64,000 nucleotides of DNA from an uncultured Christensenellaceae bacterium (GTDB lineage: Bacteria > Bacillota > Clostridia > Christensenellales > CAG-314): the NCBI GenBank assembly GCA_910587795.1, contig CAJUNH010000003.1, positions 1 to 64,000 of the forward strand, given 5' to 3'. Every line of letters starts with the position of its first letter. The stretch's first letter is position 1. Of the stretch, positions 18,377 through 27,623 are shown piece after piece. Under the pieces are notes generated by a model. That model saw only the letters and a list, made by a program, of their open reading frames with translations, was not told the origin of the DNA and did not search any database. The translations under genes and the position numbers were made by a program.

Positions 18377-19723
18377 TTAAAGTACCGTGTGTCCTTCGGT
18401 GTTGGCAATAACCTTAAACAATTCAACTTCGTTACCGGTTACGCTGTCCACGTAAACGTAATACTGTCTGTCGCCTTGCTCGCACTGGAATTCGTAACAC
18501 AAGTATTGCTTATCGCCTTTTTGTATCAACGCTTTGGCTACATTGGTAACTTTAAGAGATTTATCCAACGTTTGCTTTGCCGCGTCTTCCGTAGTATCGC
18601 CGAACGTTACGTCGCGGTCGGTATGGTTTAACAAATACGCGCGAGCTTCAAAACCAACTACTTCGCCTTGCGAATTTACCGCCACTTTAATTAACTCGGG
18701 ATATACGATAACATCGTCTATAACCGTTGCGCAATTGACGTAAGTCACGGTGTCGGCGGTTTTGCTTACCCAAACACCTTTTACGTCATAGCCCAACTTT
18801 TGACAAAATTCCTGCGCGATTTGAATACACTTATCGCACTTAACCTGTACTTCTTCTTCGTTCTCGCCTCTTTCGGCATATGCTTCGTACTCTACGACTC
18901 TGCCGTCCTCACTTAAATATACTCTGCCGTTTTCCACATCGTAAACATACAGCTTACCTTCGTTATTGATAACCGAATTAAATTCAGCGTTATTAAACAA
19001 TTCGTTCGCGATATTATCCAAACTTTCACGCGGCAGTATTTGCGAGGGTTTTAACGTTTTTTGCTCCACGCTATCGGAAAACGGTCCGTCGTAAATTAAC
19101 TTTTCGTAATCGAAAGCGTTATTGTCCACATCGTCAAAGCTCGAAGACAAATTACCGACGTTGTTTTGTCCGTTGCCGTTAGTTATAAACATTCCGCTGT
19201 CGCTTTCGGCATAGTCTTGTAAAAAGTTATACAAGTTTGTAGCAACTGCGTCCAAGTTAATTAAAGCTGCGCGTTCGCTCGCCGTTAATTTTTCTCCGCG
19301 GGACAATTTACCCAACAGATAGGTTGCATAATCCTGAGTTTGGTTTACAAACTTTTGACAGTTAGACAGTTTATCGCTTGCTTCAAACGGCAAATTAGAC
19401 AAACACTGGTTTACCTGATTTGCGTGTATAACTGTTTTTACAAGCATTTCGGTTTGATGAGCGGTATCGTTGGATATTGCCGCTTTACCTAAGTTTGCAT
19501 CAAGGTTTTTCATACTGTCGCAAGCAAGATACAACGATTGCCTGTAACCGTTTTCCTGACCTATTTTGTAGGTATTGGCATCGTCTATTACCGACATACG
19601 CATATTAGACACCGTATCAGCGGCAATTATACCTACCGTAACGGCAGTTGCGATTGCAATTAACGCAACAACGCCGAAAAATATCATCCAAAAATTTTTA
19701 ATCGTATTGTTTCTATATATCAT
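18377..19723 (-). CDS. ypeB: Germination protein YpeB
   Basis: Spore inner-membrane or cortex-associated protein needed for the assembly and stability of the cortex-lytic enzyme SleB. It has one N-terminal membrane helix (residues about 11-32), a long helical region, and two C-terminal PepSY-like domains (around residues 270-430, with YPELIKVAVNSQGEVVGFEA). The length of 448 residues matches YpeB. It lies 21 bases downstream of sleB on the same strand, the conserved bicistronic arrangement. The Shine-Dalgarno GGGAGG is strong. Expected expression is in the forespore together with sleB. Confidence 0.92.
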   Translation of the reverse strand: MIYRNNTIKNFWMIFFGVVALIAIATAVTVGIIAADTVSNMRMSVIDDANTYKIGQENGYRQSLYLACDSMKNLDANLGKAAISNDTAHQTEMLVKTVIHANQVNQCLSNLPFEASDKLSNCQKFVNQTQDYATYLLGKLSRGEKLTASERAALINLDAVATNLYNFLQDYAESDSGMFITNGNGQNNVGNLSSSFDDVDNNAFDYEKLIYDGPFSDSVEQKTLKPSQILPRESLDNIANELFNNAEFNSVINNEGKLYVYDVENGRVYLSEDGRVVEYEAYAERGENEEEVQVKCDKCIQIAQEFCQKLGYDVKGVWVSKTADTVTYVNCATVIDDVIVYPELIKVAVNSQGEVVGFEARAYLLNHTDRDVTFGDTTEDAAKQTLDKSLKVTNVAKALIQKGDKQYLCYEFQCEQGDRQYYVYVDSVTGNEVELFKVIANTEGHTVL

Positions 19724-19744
19724 TATAGTAATTACCTCCCTTGC

Positions 19745-20461
19745 TTACAAGCAGAAAATATGCTTGCCTATGGTAATTAGCTGCGGACGGGACCAAATCC
19801 ATTTGCTGGTTGCCGTTGCGGGGTTAAAGTAGTACAATGCTCCGCCCGACGGATCCCAACCGTTTAAAGCGTCCTGCGCGGCGCGGGTGCACTCGTCGTT
19901 TGTTCCAAGGTTAATTTGACCGTCCGAAACACACGTAAACGCTCCGCTTTGATAAATAACGCCCGAAATGCTGTTGGGGAAAGATGAGCTTTTAACTCTG
20001 TTTAAGATTACCGCGGCAACCGCCACTTTACCGGTATAGCTTTCTCCGCGGGCTTCGCCGTAGATACAGCAAGACAGCAAATACAGATCGCTGTTGGAAA
20101 TTCCGCTTGCGGTTGTGCCGTTGTTACTGTTCGAAGTAGAGTTAGACGTTCCGCTTAGCGTTACCCCCATTGCTTTTGCGGTTGCATTACCGACAATTCC
20201 GTCGGCAGTTAAACCGTTTTTACGCTGAAAACTTTGCACTGCGGTTTTGGTTTTTGCGCCGAAAATACCGTCTACAGAACCGCTGTAATAGCCCCAACGT
20301 TTAAGTTTGGTTTGTATTGTCTTAACTACCGTTCCGCGCGAACCGACTTTGACCGTTGCGGCGTCGGCGTAAAACGTAGTGGCAAGCGCCGCAATCAACG
20401 TCAATAATACTACGGCTGCCAGCGCGATAGCGGCAATTTTAACTTTTTTAGATTGCAACAA
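19745..20461 (-). CDS. sleB: Spore cortex-lytic enzyme SleB
   Basis: Lytic transglycosylase that degrades spore cortex peptidoglycan containing muramic-delta-lactam during germination. An N-terminal hydrophobic signal/anchor (residues 9-32) is followed by a peptidoglycan-binding domain (VKTIQTKLKRWGYYSGSVDG) and a C-terminal hydrolase-2 catalytic domain (CCIYGEARGES with the catalytic Glu, then ALYYFNP). The start codon is TTG with a strong AGGAGG 8 bases upstream. A convincing sigma-G promoter lies at 20488-20517. It is followed directly by ypeB. Confidence 0.94.
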   Translation of the reverse strand: MLQSKKVKIAAIALAAVVLLTLIAALATTFYADAATVKVGSRGTVVKTIQTKLKRWGYYSGSVDGIFGAKTKTAVQSFQRKNGLTADGIVGNATAKAMGVTLSGTSNSTSNSNNGTTASGISNSDLYLLSCCIYGEARGESYTGKVAVAAVILNRVKSSSFPNSISGVIYQSGAFTCVSDGQINLGTNDECTRAAQDALNGWDPSGGALYYFNPATATSKWIWSRPQLITIGKHIFCL

Positions 20462-20487
20462 TGATTTATCCTCCTATTTTTTTTTGT

Positions 20488-20517
20488 TAGTATGGAGAAT
20501 AAAACCAAAAACATTCA
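20488..20517 (-). promoter_or_regulatory. Sigma-G promoter of sleB-ypeB
   Basis: On the minus strand TGAATG (20512-20517), 17 bases, then CATACTA (20488-20494). The -10 matches the Bacillus sigma-G consensus exactly and the -35 differs by one base. SleB is a known sigma-G dependent forespore gene, so sequence and biology agree. Confidence 0.75.
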
Positions 20518-20526
20518 CATAAAAAA

Positions 20527-20546
20527 GCTTTCCGTTAACGGAAAGC
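20527..20546 (-). terminator. spoIIR terminator
   Basis: The perfect palindrome GCTTTCCGTTAACGGAAAGC followed on the minus strand by TTTTTT. It isolates spoIIR from sleB. The rest of 20547-20712 shows no gene. Confidence 0.88.
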
Positions 20547-20712
20547 GGTTAAATTGCTATATTACGGCTGTTTATTGCGGTAACAAAATAACGTAAATAT
20601 ATTTGCTTAAATAAACGCAGTTTTTCTTATAAGACTTTTGCGTATTTAAATCAACAGCATTTTTAAAATCGATATTTACATAATCGCAGACGTTTTATGT
20701 TCGCATTAATTT

Positions 20713-21249
20713 TTACTTGTGATTTGCCTGCCAGTTGCGAATAATTTCCATTAATTTGGATTTGTACACAATTTGATTTGTGCCGTTGCTTTCGCCGCCG
20801 ACAAAGCACAGAGGAGGATACACTACGCACCACCAATTGTTACCGCTGCCGCTGCCCAATTCCACAATTAACGCGTCGTACACGCCTGCGGATAACGTTA
20901 CGCCGTTGTATGTACGGTCGGGAAATTCTTCTACAGCCAATTTTACCTTACTTCCGTAGTTAAAGCCGTTGTCGGCAAGAGTTTTATTGCATACGTTCTC
21001 GATATCTTTAAGATGCGAGCGAACTATATCCATTGCTTTATCCTTAGTTGTAGCCGTTGCAAGACAGGGCGTTAAGTAGTCCACCACTGCGGACTTTACT
21101 ATGTATTTAACCGATTGATCCGACTGTGAGTTGGAATCGGCGCGAATATGTATACGCAAAAAATCAGCATTTGTCTGCTCTGCGGGAACCAGCATAATAA
21201 CTCCAACCAAAATTATTAAAACGGATACGATAATAAGAATTTTTTTCAT
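20713..21249 (-). CDS. spoIIR: Stage II sporulation protein R
   Basis: Secreted signal protein made in the forespore that activates the protease SpoIIGA, which processes pro-sigma-E in the mother cell. One N-terminal membrane/signal helix (residues 3-20) is followed by the conserved region RIHIRADSNSQSDQ, KLAVEEFPDRTY and the C-terminal WWCVVYPPLCF. An upstream ATG at 21315 would add 22 residues, but the one at 21249 has the Shine-Dalgarno GAGGTGA and places the signal helix at the terminus. The ribosome site lies in an inverted repeat (21251-21270). Confidence 0.93.
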   Translation of the reverse strand: MKKILIIVSVLIILVGVIMLVPAEQTNADFLRIHIRADSNSQSDQSVKYIVKSAVVDYLTPCLATATTKDKAMDIVRSHLKDIENVCNKTLADNGFNYGSKVKLAVEEFPDRTYNGVTLSAGVYDALIVELGSGSGNNWWCVVYPPLCFVGGESNGTNQIVYKSKLMEIIRNWQANHK

Positions 21250-21250
21250 A

Positions 21251-21270
21251 ATGTCACCTCGCTGTGACAT
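21251..21270 (-). promoter_or_regulatory. Inverted repeat covering the spoIIR ribosome site
   Basis: ATGTCAC and GTGACAT are separated by six bases and end just before the spoIIR start. The right arm on the mRNA contains part of the GAGGTG Shine-Dalgarno, so the hairpin could mask it; it could also be a protein operator on DNA. Confidence 0.5.
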
Positions 21271-21288
21271 AAGTCTTGACACAATAAA

Positions 21289-21309
21289 AAGCGGGAATAA
21301 ATCCCGCTT
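21289..21309 (-). terminator. ispE terminator
   Basis: AAGCGGGA and TCCCGCTT form an 8-base stem with a 5-base loop, followed by TTTATT on the minus strand. It ends the dnaG-rpoD-trmK-zinc ribbon-ispE run. Confidence 0.85.
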
Positions 21310-21352
21310 GTACAAATACTGTAATTATTAAACTTATTTTGTCGAATTTATT

Positions 21353-22207
21353 TTATAATTCCGTAATTCCGTGCGGCACAGACATACAAAGAATACTGTT
21401 AAAACCGCTTCCGTTCAAAAGATCTGCCGCTTCCGCTGCGGATTTGCGGTTATCGAACGTAAGATAATACGCGCTTCCGCTGCCTGTCATATTATAATCT
21501 AAATTATGTCTGCTGCAAAAATTCATATACTCTTGGGCATAATTTGACAAGGCGTTTACCGCCGGCTGCAAGTGATTGTTAAAATATTTTTGTATACCTT
21601 GCGTTTTGCCCGATTGCAGTAAATTAATCAAAGCGCCGTTATCCGCATACGGCCGACGTATGCCAAGCTTATCAAACTGCGCATAAGCTTCTTTGGCCAA
21701 AACGGTTTTATCAAACTCAGTCAATGCAAAAAACAAAGATGTGTCCGATTTAAAATACTCAACGTCGTCACCTTTGCCGAGCAATCGCGCCCAGCCCCCG
21801 CGCAGCATATAATTAACGTCGCTGCCTGTTTTTGCGCAAATGTTGCGCACTTTGACGGAACTAACGTCTTGTTTATACAGCTTGCACATACAGTAAACAA
21901 CCGCCGCCGCATCCGCCGACGAACCTCCCAGTCCCGCGCCGAAAGGGATACGCTTATCGATTACTATATCCGCGCCGGCACATTTAAACTCTTTTACAAA
22001 CCCGCAAGCCGCAAGGTAGGCAGTGTTGCGGTCGTTTGGAATATTCGGCAAACCATTTACGGTTACTAGATTATCGCAGCGTGCGTACGCTTCTACAACG
22101 TCGTAAACGTCAACCGATACGGCAACGCTGTCTATTAAGTGATAACCGTTTGCGGTTTCGCCCAAATTCAGCGTCAAATTCAGTTTTGCATTGACTTGTA
22201 CTTTCAT
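21353..22207 (-). CDS. ispE: 4-diphosphocytidyl-2-C-methyl-D-erythritol kinase
   Basis: GHMP-family kinase of the MEP isoprenoid pathway, phosphorylating the 2-hydroxyl of CDP-methylerythritol. Motif 1 is KLNLTLNLG near the N-terminus, the ATP loop is PFGAGLGGSSADAA (about residues 91-104), and motif 3 is NMTGSGSAYY. The start is placed at the ATG giving MKVQVNAK, since the longer frame from a TTG at 22222 adds only five atypical residues and neither has a good ribosome site. It closes the macromolecular-synthesis gene run; the combination with trmK is not functional in an obvious way. Confidence 0.93.
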   Translation of the reverse strand: MKVQVNAKLNLTLNLGETANGYHLIDSVAVSVDVYDVVEAYARCDNLVTVNGLPNIPNDRNTAYLAACGFVKEFKCAGADIVIDKRIPFGAGLGGSSADAAAVVYCMCKLYKQDVSSVKVRNICAKTGSDVNYMLRGGWARLLGKGDDVEYFKSDTSLFFALTEFDKTVLAKEAYAQFDKLGIRRPYADNGALINLLQSGKTQGIQKYFNNHLQPAVNALSNYAQEYMNFCSRHNLDYNMTGSGSAYYLTFDNRKSAAEAADLLNGSGFNSILCMSVPHGITEL

Positions 22208-22238
22208 AAAATAATACTGCAAAGCCTGAATTTATATA

Positions 22239-22946
22239 TTATTCAGCTTTATAAATAATCCTGCCGCAGTGCTCGCAACGCATATAATCTTTGGTTGCAA
22301 ACTGCGCGTCAACTACCGCTTTGGGCATTTCCATTTGACAGCCGCCGCAGCGCGCGCCGTCCTTTAAAGGTACGAACACCGGCTGAATCTGTCCGTCGCT
22401 GACCTTTTTGTAAATTTCAAATACAGAGGGGTCTATCGCTTGCTTTAACGCGGTTTGCCTTTGTCTAAGTTCGGCTACCCGCGGTTTTTGCGCCTCGGCT
22501 GCCTTGTTAAATTCGTTATTGCACTGTGCTATGGCGGAAACGATTTTGGGCAGCTTTACTGCAATATCCTCGATAGATTTAACGGTTTCCTCGCCGTCGC
22601 GGGCAATGCGCTTAATTTCCTTTTCGATTGCCGCAATTACTTCTAACTGCTCGTTAAGCTTGCGGTTGATATAATTTAATTCGTCTAAATCCTCAACGTC
22701 GTCCAGTTCCTTGTAGTACTCCTCTATAACCGCGGTTGCTTTCGACATATTTTCTCTGCATACGGCAAGTTGAGTTTTCAAGTCGTTTGCCTTAGTTTCG
22801 GCACGGGCAACGGAATCCTCGTAATTTTGCTTTAACGCTTTGTACTGTCTGCCTTTTTGGTAAAACTCGTTTTTGCGGAGTTCCGCCTGAATACGGTTAA
22901 GTTCTCTGTCAATAGATTGATACTCTAACATTTCCTGTTGAATCAT
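22239..22946 (-). CDS. Coiled-coil protein with C4 zinc ribbon
   Basis: The first 170 residues are a long, charged, predicted antiparallel coiled coil. The C-terminus has two CxxC pairs (CGGCQM and CEHCGR) that form the C4 zinc ribbon known from CsgG-like/RING_7-annotated bacterial proteins near nif3/ybgI and trmK. The biochemical function is not established. The 235-residue length fits the family. It starts with AAAAGGAG two bases after trmK on the same strand, so co-transcription with rpoD and trmK is likely. Confidence 0.85.
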   Translation of the reverse strand: MIQQEMLEYQSIDRELNRIQAELRKNEFYQKGRQYKALKQNYEDSVARAETKANDLKTQLAVCRENMSKATAVIEEYYKELDDVEDLDELNYINRKLNEQLEVIAAIEKEIKRIARDGEETVKSIEDIAVKLPKIVSAIAQCNNEFNKAAEAQKPRVAELRQRQTALKQAIDPSVFEIYKKVSDGQIQPVFVPLKDGARCGGCQMEMPKAVVDAQFATKDYMRCEHCGRIIYKAE

Positions 22947-22948
22947 AA

Positions 22949-23608
22949 TTATCTCCTTTTATCGCTTAATGCAACCGCCAGCGCTTCATCGAGTATTTTA
23001 CGGCGATTTTCAAGTTCGCAGTAAACGCAGTCGCAGTTCAGCATAATTTGTTTAAGTTTTTTATCTTCGTTACGCAAGTAATTTATGTAATCTTCGGTAG
23101 GATTAGATATGTTTGTAATACCGAAAGTTTCCTCCAACTCCGTCATAGGCGGTGTGGGCGTACCCGCATTTTCAGCAACTATTACGCTGTAAAATTTGCC
23201 GTCCAAAACGGTGACGTCCAACGTTATAACGTAGCGTTCTGCAACAAATTTACGAACGTCCGTCACATTGCGCATAGGCTGCAATACAACGGCGTTGGGC
23301 AAACGTTTTGCCGATTGCAAAATAGATAAAATTTCCAACCCGCCCATACCGCAGATTACCGCAACGTCGCAGTCGATTTGCCCCAGTCCGTCCTGACACA
23401 CAAAGTCCGCCCGTCCGCATAAAGCCGCAGGACAGTTTTTGCGCGCTTTTTGCAGACACACGGCAGATATATCGGTAAAGATTACCTTGTCCGCCGCGCC
23501 CTTCTTTAACGCCTCTATTCCAACGTATCCGTGGTCGCAGCCGACGTCGGCAAGAGTGTTGCATTTAGGTATTGAATCGACCAAATATTTAAGTCTTTTT
23601 GTAATCAT
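22949..23608 (-). CDS. trmK: tRNA (adenine(22)-N1)-methyltransferase
   Basis: Methylates N1 of adenine 22 in tRNA using S-adenosylmethionine. The AdoMet-binding motif I is LADVGCDHGYVGIE at residues 19-32; motif IV is VICGMGGLEI and QPMRNV follows, as in TrmK/YqfN. The C-terminal coiled-coil region is present. The gene begins one base after the rpoD stop, the usual Firmicute rpoD-trmK arrangement, and has no separate Shine-Dalgarno, implying translational coupling. Confidence 0.92.
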   Translation of the reverse strand: MITKRLKYLVDSIPKCNTLADVGCDHGYVGIEALKKGAADKVIFTDISAVCLQKARKNCPAALCGRADFVCQDGLGQIDCDVAVICGMGGLEILSILQSAKRLPNAVVLQPMRNVTDVRKFVAERYVITLDVTVLDGKFYSVIVAENAGTPTPPMTELEETFGITNISNPTEDYINYLRNEDKKLKQIMLNCDCVYCELENRRKILDEALAVALSDKRR

Positions 23609-23609
23609 A

Positions 23610-24668
23610 TCAGTCTAAGTAATCGCGTAATTTTTTAGACTTTGTAGGGTTGCGCAGTTTGCGTAAAGCCTTAGCTTCTATTTGACGTATACGTTCGCGC
23701 GTGACGTTAAATTCGCGCCCTACCTCTTCCAAAGTACGCTGTTTTCCATCATCCAAACCGTAACGCAGACGGATAACTTTTTCCTCGCGCGGGGTCAGTT
23801 TGTGCAACGCCTGTATAAGCTGTTCGCGCAGCATTGTCTGCGCGGCGGCATTGTCGGGAGCCACTGTTTTGGTATCCTCTATAAAGTCTACCAAATGACT
23901 GTCTTCTTCTTCGCCTATGGGCGTTTCCAAACTTACGGGATCCTGCGCTATCTTTTGGATTTCGATTACTTTTTCCGCAGGTATACCCATAAAGTCGCCT
24001 ATTTCCTCGGGGCTGGGTTCGCGTCCCAGTTCCTGCAGCAAAGTGCGTTGAGCGCGTACCTGACGGTTGATTGTTTCTACCATATGTACAGGTATACGTA
24101 TTGTGCGCGCCTGATCGGCAATAGCGCGGGTTATCGCCTGACGAATCCACCACGTTGCATACGTACTGAATTTAAAGCCTTTTTTATAGTCGAATTTTTC
24201 AACCGCTTTCATCAAGCCCAAATTGCCTTCCTGAATTAAATCCAAAAACAACATTCCCCTGCCCACGTAACGCTTTGCAATAGAAACCACCAAACGCAAA
24301 TTTGCTTCGGACAGCTTTTGCTTGGCGTCTTCGTCTCCTTCCAGCATACGGCGGGACAGTTCCACCTCCTCCTCGCTCGAGAGCAACGGCACTTTACCTA
24401 TATCCTTTAAATACATTTTAACCGGATCGTCTACGGCAATATCGCCAATGCTTTTAAGCAATGCGGAATTATCTTTATCAAAAGTTTCCACCGGCATTAT
24501 TACCTTGATGCCGTTATCTTCCAAATACTTATAAACTTCTGCGTTTTGTTCCGAGTCGAAGTCGGTTGTTGCAAGTTTGGCATCCACTTCCTCGATTGTA
24601 ATCCTATCGGAATTAGTCGACTTGATTTCGTCAAGCAAGCTTTGCAAATACTTTTGTGTAAGTTCCAT
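23610..24668 (-). CDS. rpoD: Primary sigma factor RpoD/SigA
   Basis: Housekeeping sigma factor that recruits RNA polymerase to TTGACA/TATAAT promoters. Region 1.2 ([11 protein letters not shown]), region 2 ([17 protein letters not shown] and [10 protein letters not shown]), region 3 (REPSPEEIG) and region 4 ([19 protein letters not shown]) are complete. The short N-terminus without a large region 1.1, giving 352 residues, is usual for Clostridia. GGAGG precedes the ATG. It lies 82 bases after dnaG. Strong -35/-10 matches to its consensus occur throughout this window. Confidence 0.97.
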   Translation of the reverse strand: MELTQKYLQSLLDEIKSTNSDRITIEEVDAKLATTDFDSEQNAEVYKYLEDNGIKVIMPVETFDKDNSALLKSIGDIAVDDPVKMYLKDIGKVPLLSSEEEVELSRRMLEGDEDAKQKLSEANLRLVVSIAKRYVGRGMLFLDLIQEGNLGLMKAVEKFDYKKGFKFSTYATWWIRQAITRAIADQARTIRIPVHMVETINRQVRAQRTLLQELGREPSPEEIGDFMGIPAEKVIEIQKIAQDPVSLETPIGEEEDSHLVDFIEDTKTVAPDNAAAQTMLREQLIQALHKLTPREEKVIRLRYGLDDGKQRTLEEVGREFNVTRERIRQIEAKALRKLRNPTKSKKLRDYLD

Positions 24669-24750
24669 ATATCCTCCTTAGCCGCACAGATTTTTGCCGT
24701 ACCTGATTAAAAAATCCGCGTAACTTGTGTGTTTACGTAATGTTAAAATT

Positions 24751-26535
24751 TTAATTGCGTTTTATTTTATCGCTTATTTCCGCAATTTCACCTAATATTT
24801 TAAAATATTCGTCGCTGTCGGCAGATAAACCGTCCAGTTTGTCCCTAAGTTGCTTACGCGTACGCAAAAGTTTTTCGTTGGTAATTAACTGCACGCATTC
24901 CTCAAAATACTGCTTGTTTTGCCGTTTGCGCGCGGCAGACAAATCCACGCCGATTATCAAGTCGTATTCCTCCTGCCGAGCATTTGGACACACTGTGTAC
25001 AACATATCCATAGACGGCTTGTCCCCTTGCGCGTAGGCGTCAAATATATAGTTATACAAATCAGACAAAAACAAAGTATCGCAAATAGGCTTTTCCGTAA
25101 TGTGCGCATAGCTTTCGTTATTTAAAACGCACGCTGCGATAAAAAACTTTGCCTGATCCTCGGGTGAAAACTGCGTAACCTCATTAGACGACTGTTCGTC
25201 ATCGGGAGCGCCGTTATCGGCAAGTTTGCGTAAAATATATTCCTGCGAAAAGCTCGTCCTTCGTGACACTTCCGCAACGTATTGCGCCTGACGGACATCG
25301 TCCAACTGTTTTAACATTACCAACGCGCCTTTTACGTATTTTTGTAATGCGTCGTTGCGTTTTGCCGCGTCGGCAGAACGGATATCGAACGTATCGTCCA
25401 GCAATTTCAGTTTGTAATCGGGCAAAGGCAGCGCTTGTTCGATAATCTTTTCAAAGGCTTCCGCACCGTATTTTTTGATATATTCGTCGGGGTCGAGTTT
25501 TTCGGGAACGCTCATGACGCGCACTTCCAAACCCGCTTTATCCAAAATATCCATTCCGCGCACGGTGGCTTTTTGCCCTGCCGCGTCGCCGTCGTAACAG
25601 ATATATACCGTAGAGGTCAAACGGGACAGCCACTTTGCCTGTTTTTCCGTAAGGGACGTACCCATACTGGCAACGGCGCGTTTAAATCCCGCCTGATACA
25701 TTGCAATTACGTCCATGTAACCTTCTACCACCACGATATTAGGCAGCGCTGCCTGCTGCTTTTGTTCCTTGGCGATATTTATTGCAAACAAATTGTTTTG
25801 CTTGGAAAAAATCGGCGTTTCGGCAGTGTTTTTGTATTTACCGTAGTTTATTACGTCTTCGGTTATTCCCCTTCCGCCGAATGCAATAACTTTGCCTTGC
25901 ATATTAAATATAGGGATAATAAGCCGTCGGGATAACGCGTCGAACAGCGTGCCGTCGGCATTTTTACGTTGCAGCACTCCGCACGCGCAGCAGTCCTCCG
26001 TATTAAAGCCCTTGCTTAGAAGATAACTTACAAGCGACTCCATATCTGGCGAATATCCTATACCGAATTTTTTAACGGTGTCCGCGTCAAAACCGCGGCT
26101 CTCTACGTATTTGCGTGCCGTTTCTCCGCGCGGAGAATAATAACTTTTGTAATAAAACACCGCCGTTTCGCGCAGTATGTTTAAATAAACGTCCTGCTTG
26201 CGCTTACGTTCGGCATAATCCTTGTCCTGACGTTGAGTAGACGTTTCCGGCATTTTTATATTGGCGCGTTTGGCAAGTTTTTCCAAAGCTTCCATAAACG
26301 TAAGCGATTCGTACTCCTGCACAAACTTTACCACGTCGCCGCTTACACCGCAGCCGAAACACTTGTAAATCTGTAAATTGCGGTTGACGCAAAAACTGGC
26401 GGTTTTTTCTCCGTGAAAAGGACAGCGCGCCCAATGCGTGGTGCCTTTTTGACGAAGTTCCAAATACGAGCCGATAACGTCTACAATGTCGTTGGCGCGT
26501 TTTATTTGCTGAATGATATCCGTTAAATCCGCCAT
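24751..26535 (-). CDS. dnaG: DNA primase
   Basis: Makes RNA primers for DNA replication and interacts with the replicative helicase. The N-terminal CHC2 zinc finger is CPFHGEKTASF...CFGCG, the Toprim catalytic domain includes VVEGYMDVIAMYQAG and ICYDGDAAGQKA, and the C-terminal 150 residues are the helicase-interaction region. The start is set to the ATG giving MADLTDIIQQIK, which matches the family N-terminus. A TTG at 26586 with AGGGGA nearby would add 17 unusual residues and is less likely. It heads the dnaG-rpoD block. Confidence 0.95.
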   Translation of the reverse strand: MADLTDIIQQIKRANDIVDVIGSYLELRQKGTTHWARCPFHGEKTASFCVNRNLQIYKCFGCGVSGDVVKFVQEYESLTFMEALEKLAKRANIKMPETSTQRQDKDYAERKRKQDVYLNILRETAVFYYKSYYSPRGETARKYVESRGFDADTVKKFGIGYSPDMESLVSYLLSKGFNTEDCCACGVLQRKNADGTLFDALSRRLIIPIFNMQGKVIAFGGRGITEDVINYGKYKNTAETPIFSKQNNLFAINIAKEQKQQAALPNIVVVEGYMDVIAMYQAGFKRAVASMGTSLTEKQAKWLSRLTSTVYICYDGDAAGQKATVRGMDILDKAGLEVRVMSVPEKLDPDEYIKKYGAEAFEKIIEQALPLPDYKLKLLDDTFDIRSADAAKRNDALQKYVKGALVMLKQLDDVRQAQYVAEVSRRTSFSQEYILRKLADNGAPDDEQSSNEVTQFSPEDQAKFFIAACVLNNESYAHITEKPICDTLFLSDLYNYIFDAYAQGDKPSMDMLYTVCPNARQEEYDLIIGVDLSAARKRQNKQYFEECVQLITNEKLLRTRKQLRDKLDGLSADSDEYFKILGEIAEISDKIKRN

Positions 26536-26861
26536 TTTTATCTTACCGAAAACTCCTTCTACATATAAATACCACGCTTTACGCAAAATTCCCCTATTTT
26601 TTTGAAAATTTTTTCATATTTTTTAAAAAACGTATTTTTGGGGTATAATAACGTTTTATTTACGTTTGTGATTTTAAAGTTTAATAAATATATGCTTTGA
26701 TATTTATTGTACAAATCATTATTATACCGAAAAGCACCGAATTGTCATATACTGTTTAATAACAATAAATTTTCAGCATTTAATCGCTATAAAAACCAAT
26801 TAATGCTATTGTATAAACTAGTATTATAAACTTAAAAAGAATAATACAGCCGACAAACAAA
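26536..26861. other. Intergenic region upstream of dnaG
   Basis: About 325 AT-rich bases. I see no gene; the dnaG promoter should lie here but no single match stands out. Confidence 0.3.
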
Positions 26862-26891
26862 AACCCGCCGTATCGACTAAAACGGCAGGTT
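26862..26891 (-). terminator. V-ATPase operon terminator
   Basis: On the minus strand AACCTGCCGT pairs with ACGGCGGGTT (one G-T pair) around a 10-base loop, followed by TTTGTTTG. It is about 110 bases after the last V-ATPase gene. Confidence 0.85.
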
Positions 26892-26997
26892 GTTTATTTT
26901 TAAATAGATTAAAAAGACAGTTGTTTATTAAGTTGTTGCGTATAGTTACTTATGCGCATATTGTGTTAAAAAACTGCGCTTTACATATAATACGCGA

Positions 26998-27621
26998 TTA
27001 TACGTTTATAATATCTTTTACCTTCATTAGGCGGACGGTTGCCGAACGTTCGCTTTCGTCCAATTTCATTTTAATATACTTAATCGTTTCGGTCAGCTGA
27101 GGAATCATAATGTTTTCCAAAGCGTTTACCCTGCGCTTGTTCTTTTCTATTTCCTCGGCAAGCATATTGCAGGTTTTTTCCGTTTCCGCAAGTTTTATAA
27201 GTTTAACCACTACAGCGTTAAGACCGCGCACCGAGTCGTCCAACTGTTCGCACACGGACAAAAAACTGTACGGATACATCTCTCCGCCGCTGTCGCTTAC
27301 GGTAATAGACGGAACGTCTATGCCCATAACCTTACGGCTGGACGTTTGGATAGAAACGTTACGGCTCGGCATTAGGATTGCCTCCTCCACCACACGGCTG
27401 TCGGTAACGGCGCGCGCTTCGGCAAAGCTTTGCAATGCCGCGGCCAGTTCCTGTTCCGTTTCTTCGCGCAGGCGTTTATTTTCCTCGGCAAGCGCAATAA
27501 AGCGGCGGATCATCTCGTCCGTTTTATCTTTTAAAAGTTTATGTCCGCGCGACGCGGTTTTCAGGCGGCCTTGCAGCCGCTTCATTTCCATACGCGTTGG
27601 ATTGACATTTAATATTGCCAT
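26998..27621 (-). CDS. ntpD: V-type ATP synthase subunit D
   Basis: Central rotor shaft of the V-type ATPase, a long coiled coil inserted into the A3B3 head. The 207-residue sequence begins with the family signature NVNPTRMEMKRLQGRLKTA and is almost wholly helical with coiled-coil ends. It starts two bases after the stop of ntpB with a GAGGAAT ribosome site. It is the last gene of the operon before the terminator at 26862. Confidence 0.95.
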   Translation of the reverse strand: MAILNVNPTRMEMKRLQGRLKTASRGHKLLKDKTDEMIRRFIALAEENKRLREETEQELAAALQSFAEARAVTDSRVVEEAILMPSRNVSIQTSSRKVMGIDVPSITVSDSGGEMYPYSFLSVCEQLDDSVRGLNAVVVKLIKLAETEKTCNMLAEEIEKNKRRVNALENIMIPQLTETIKYIKMKLDESERSATVRLMKVKDIINV

Positions 27622-27623
27622 TA

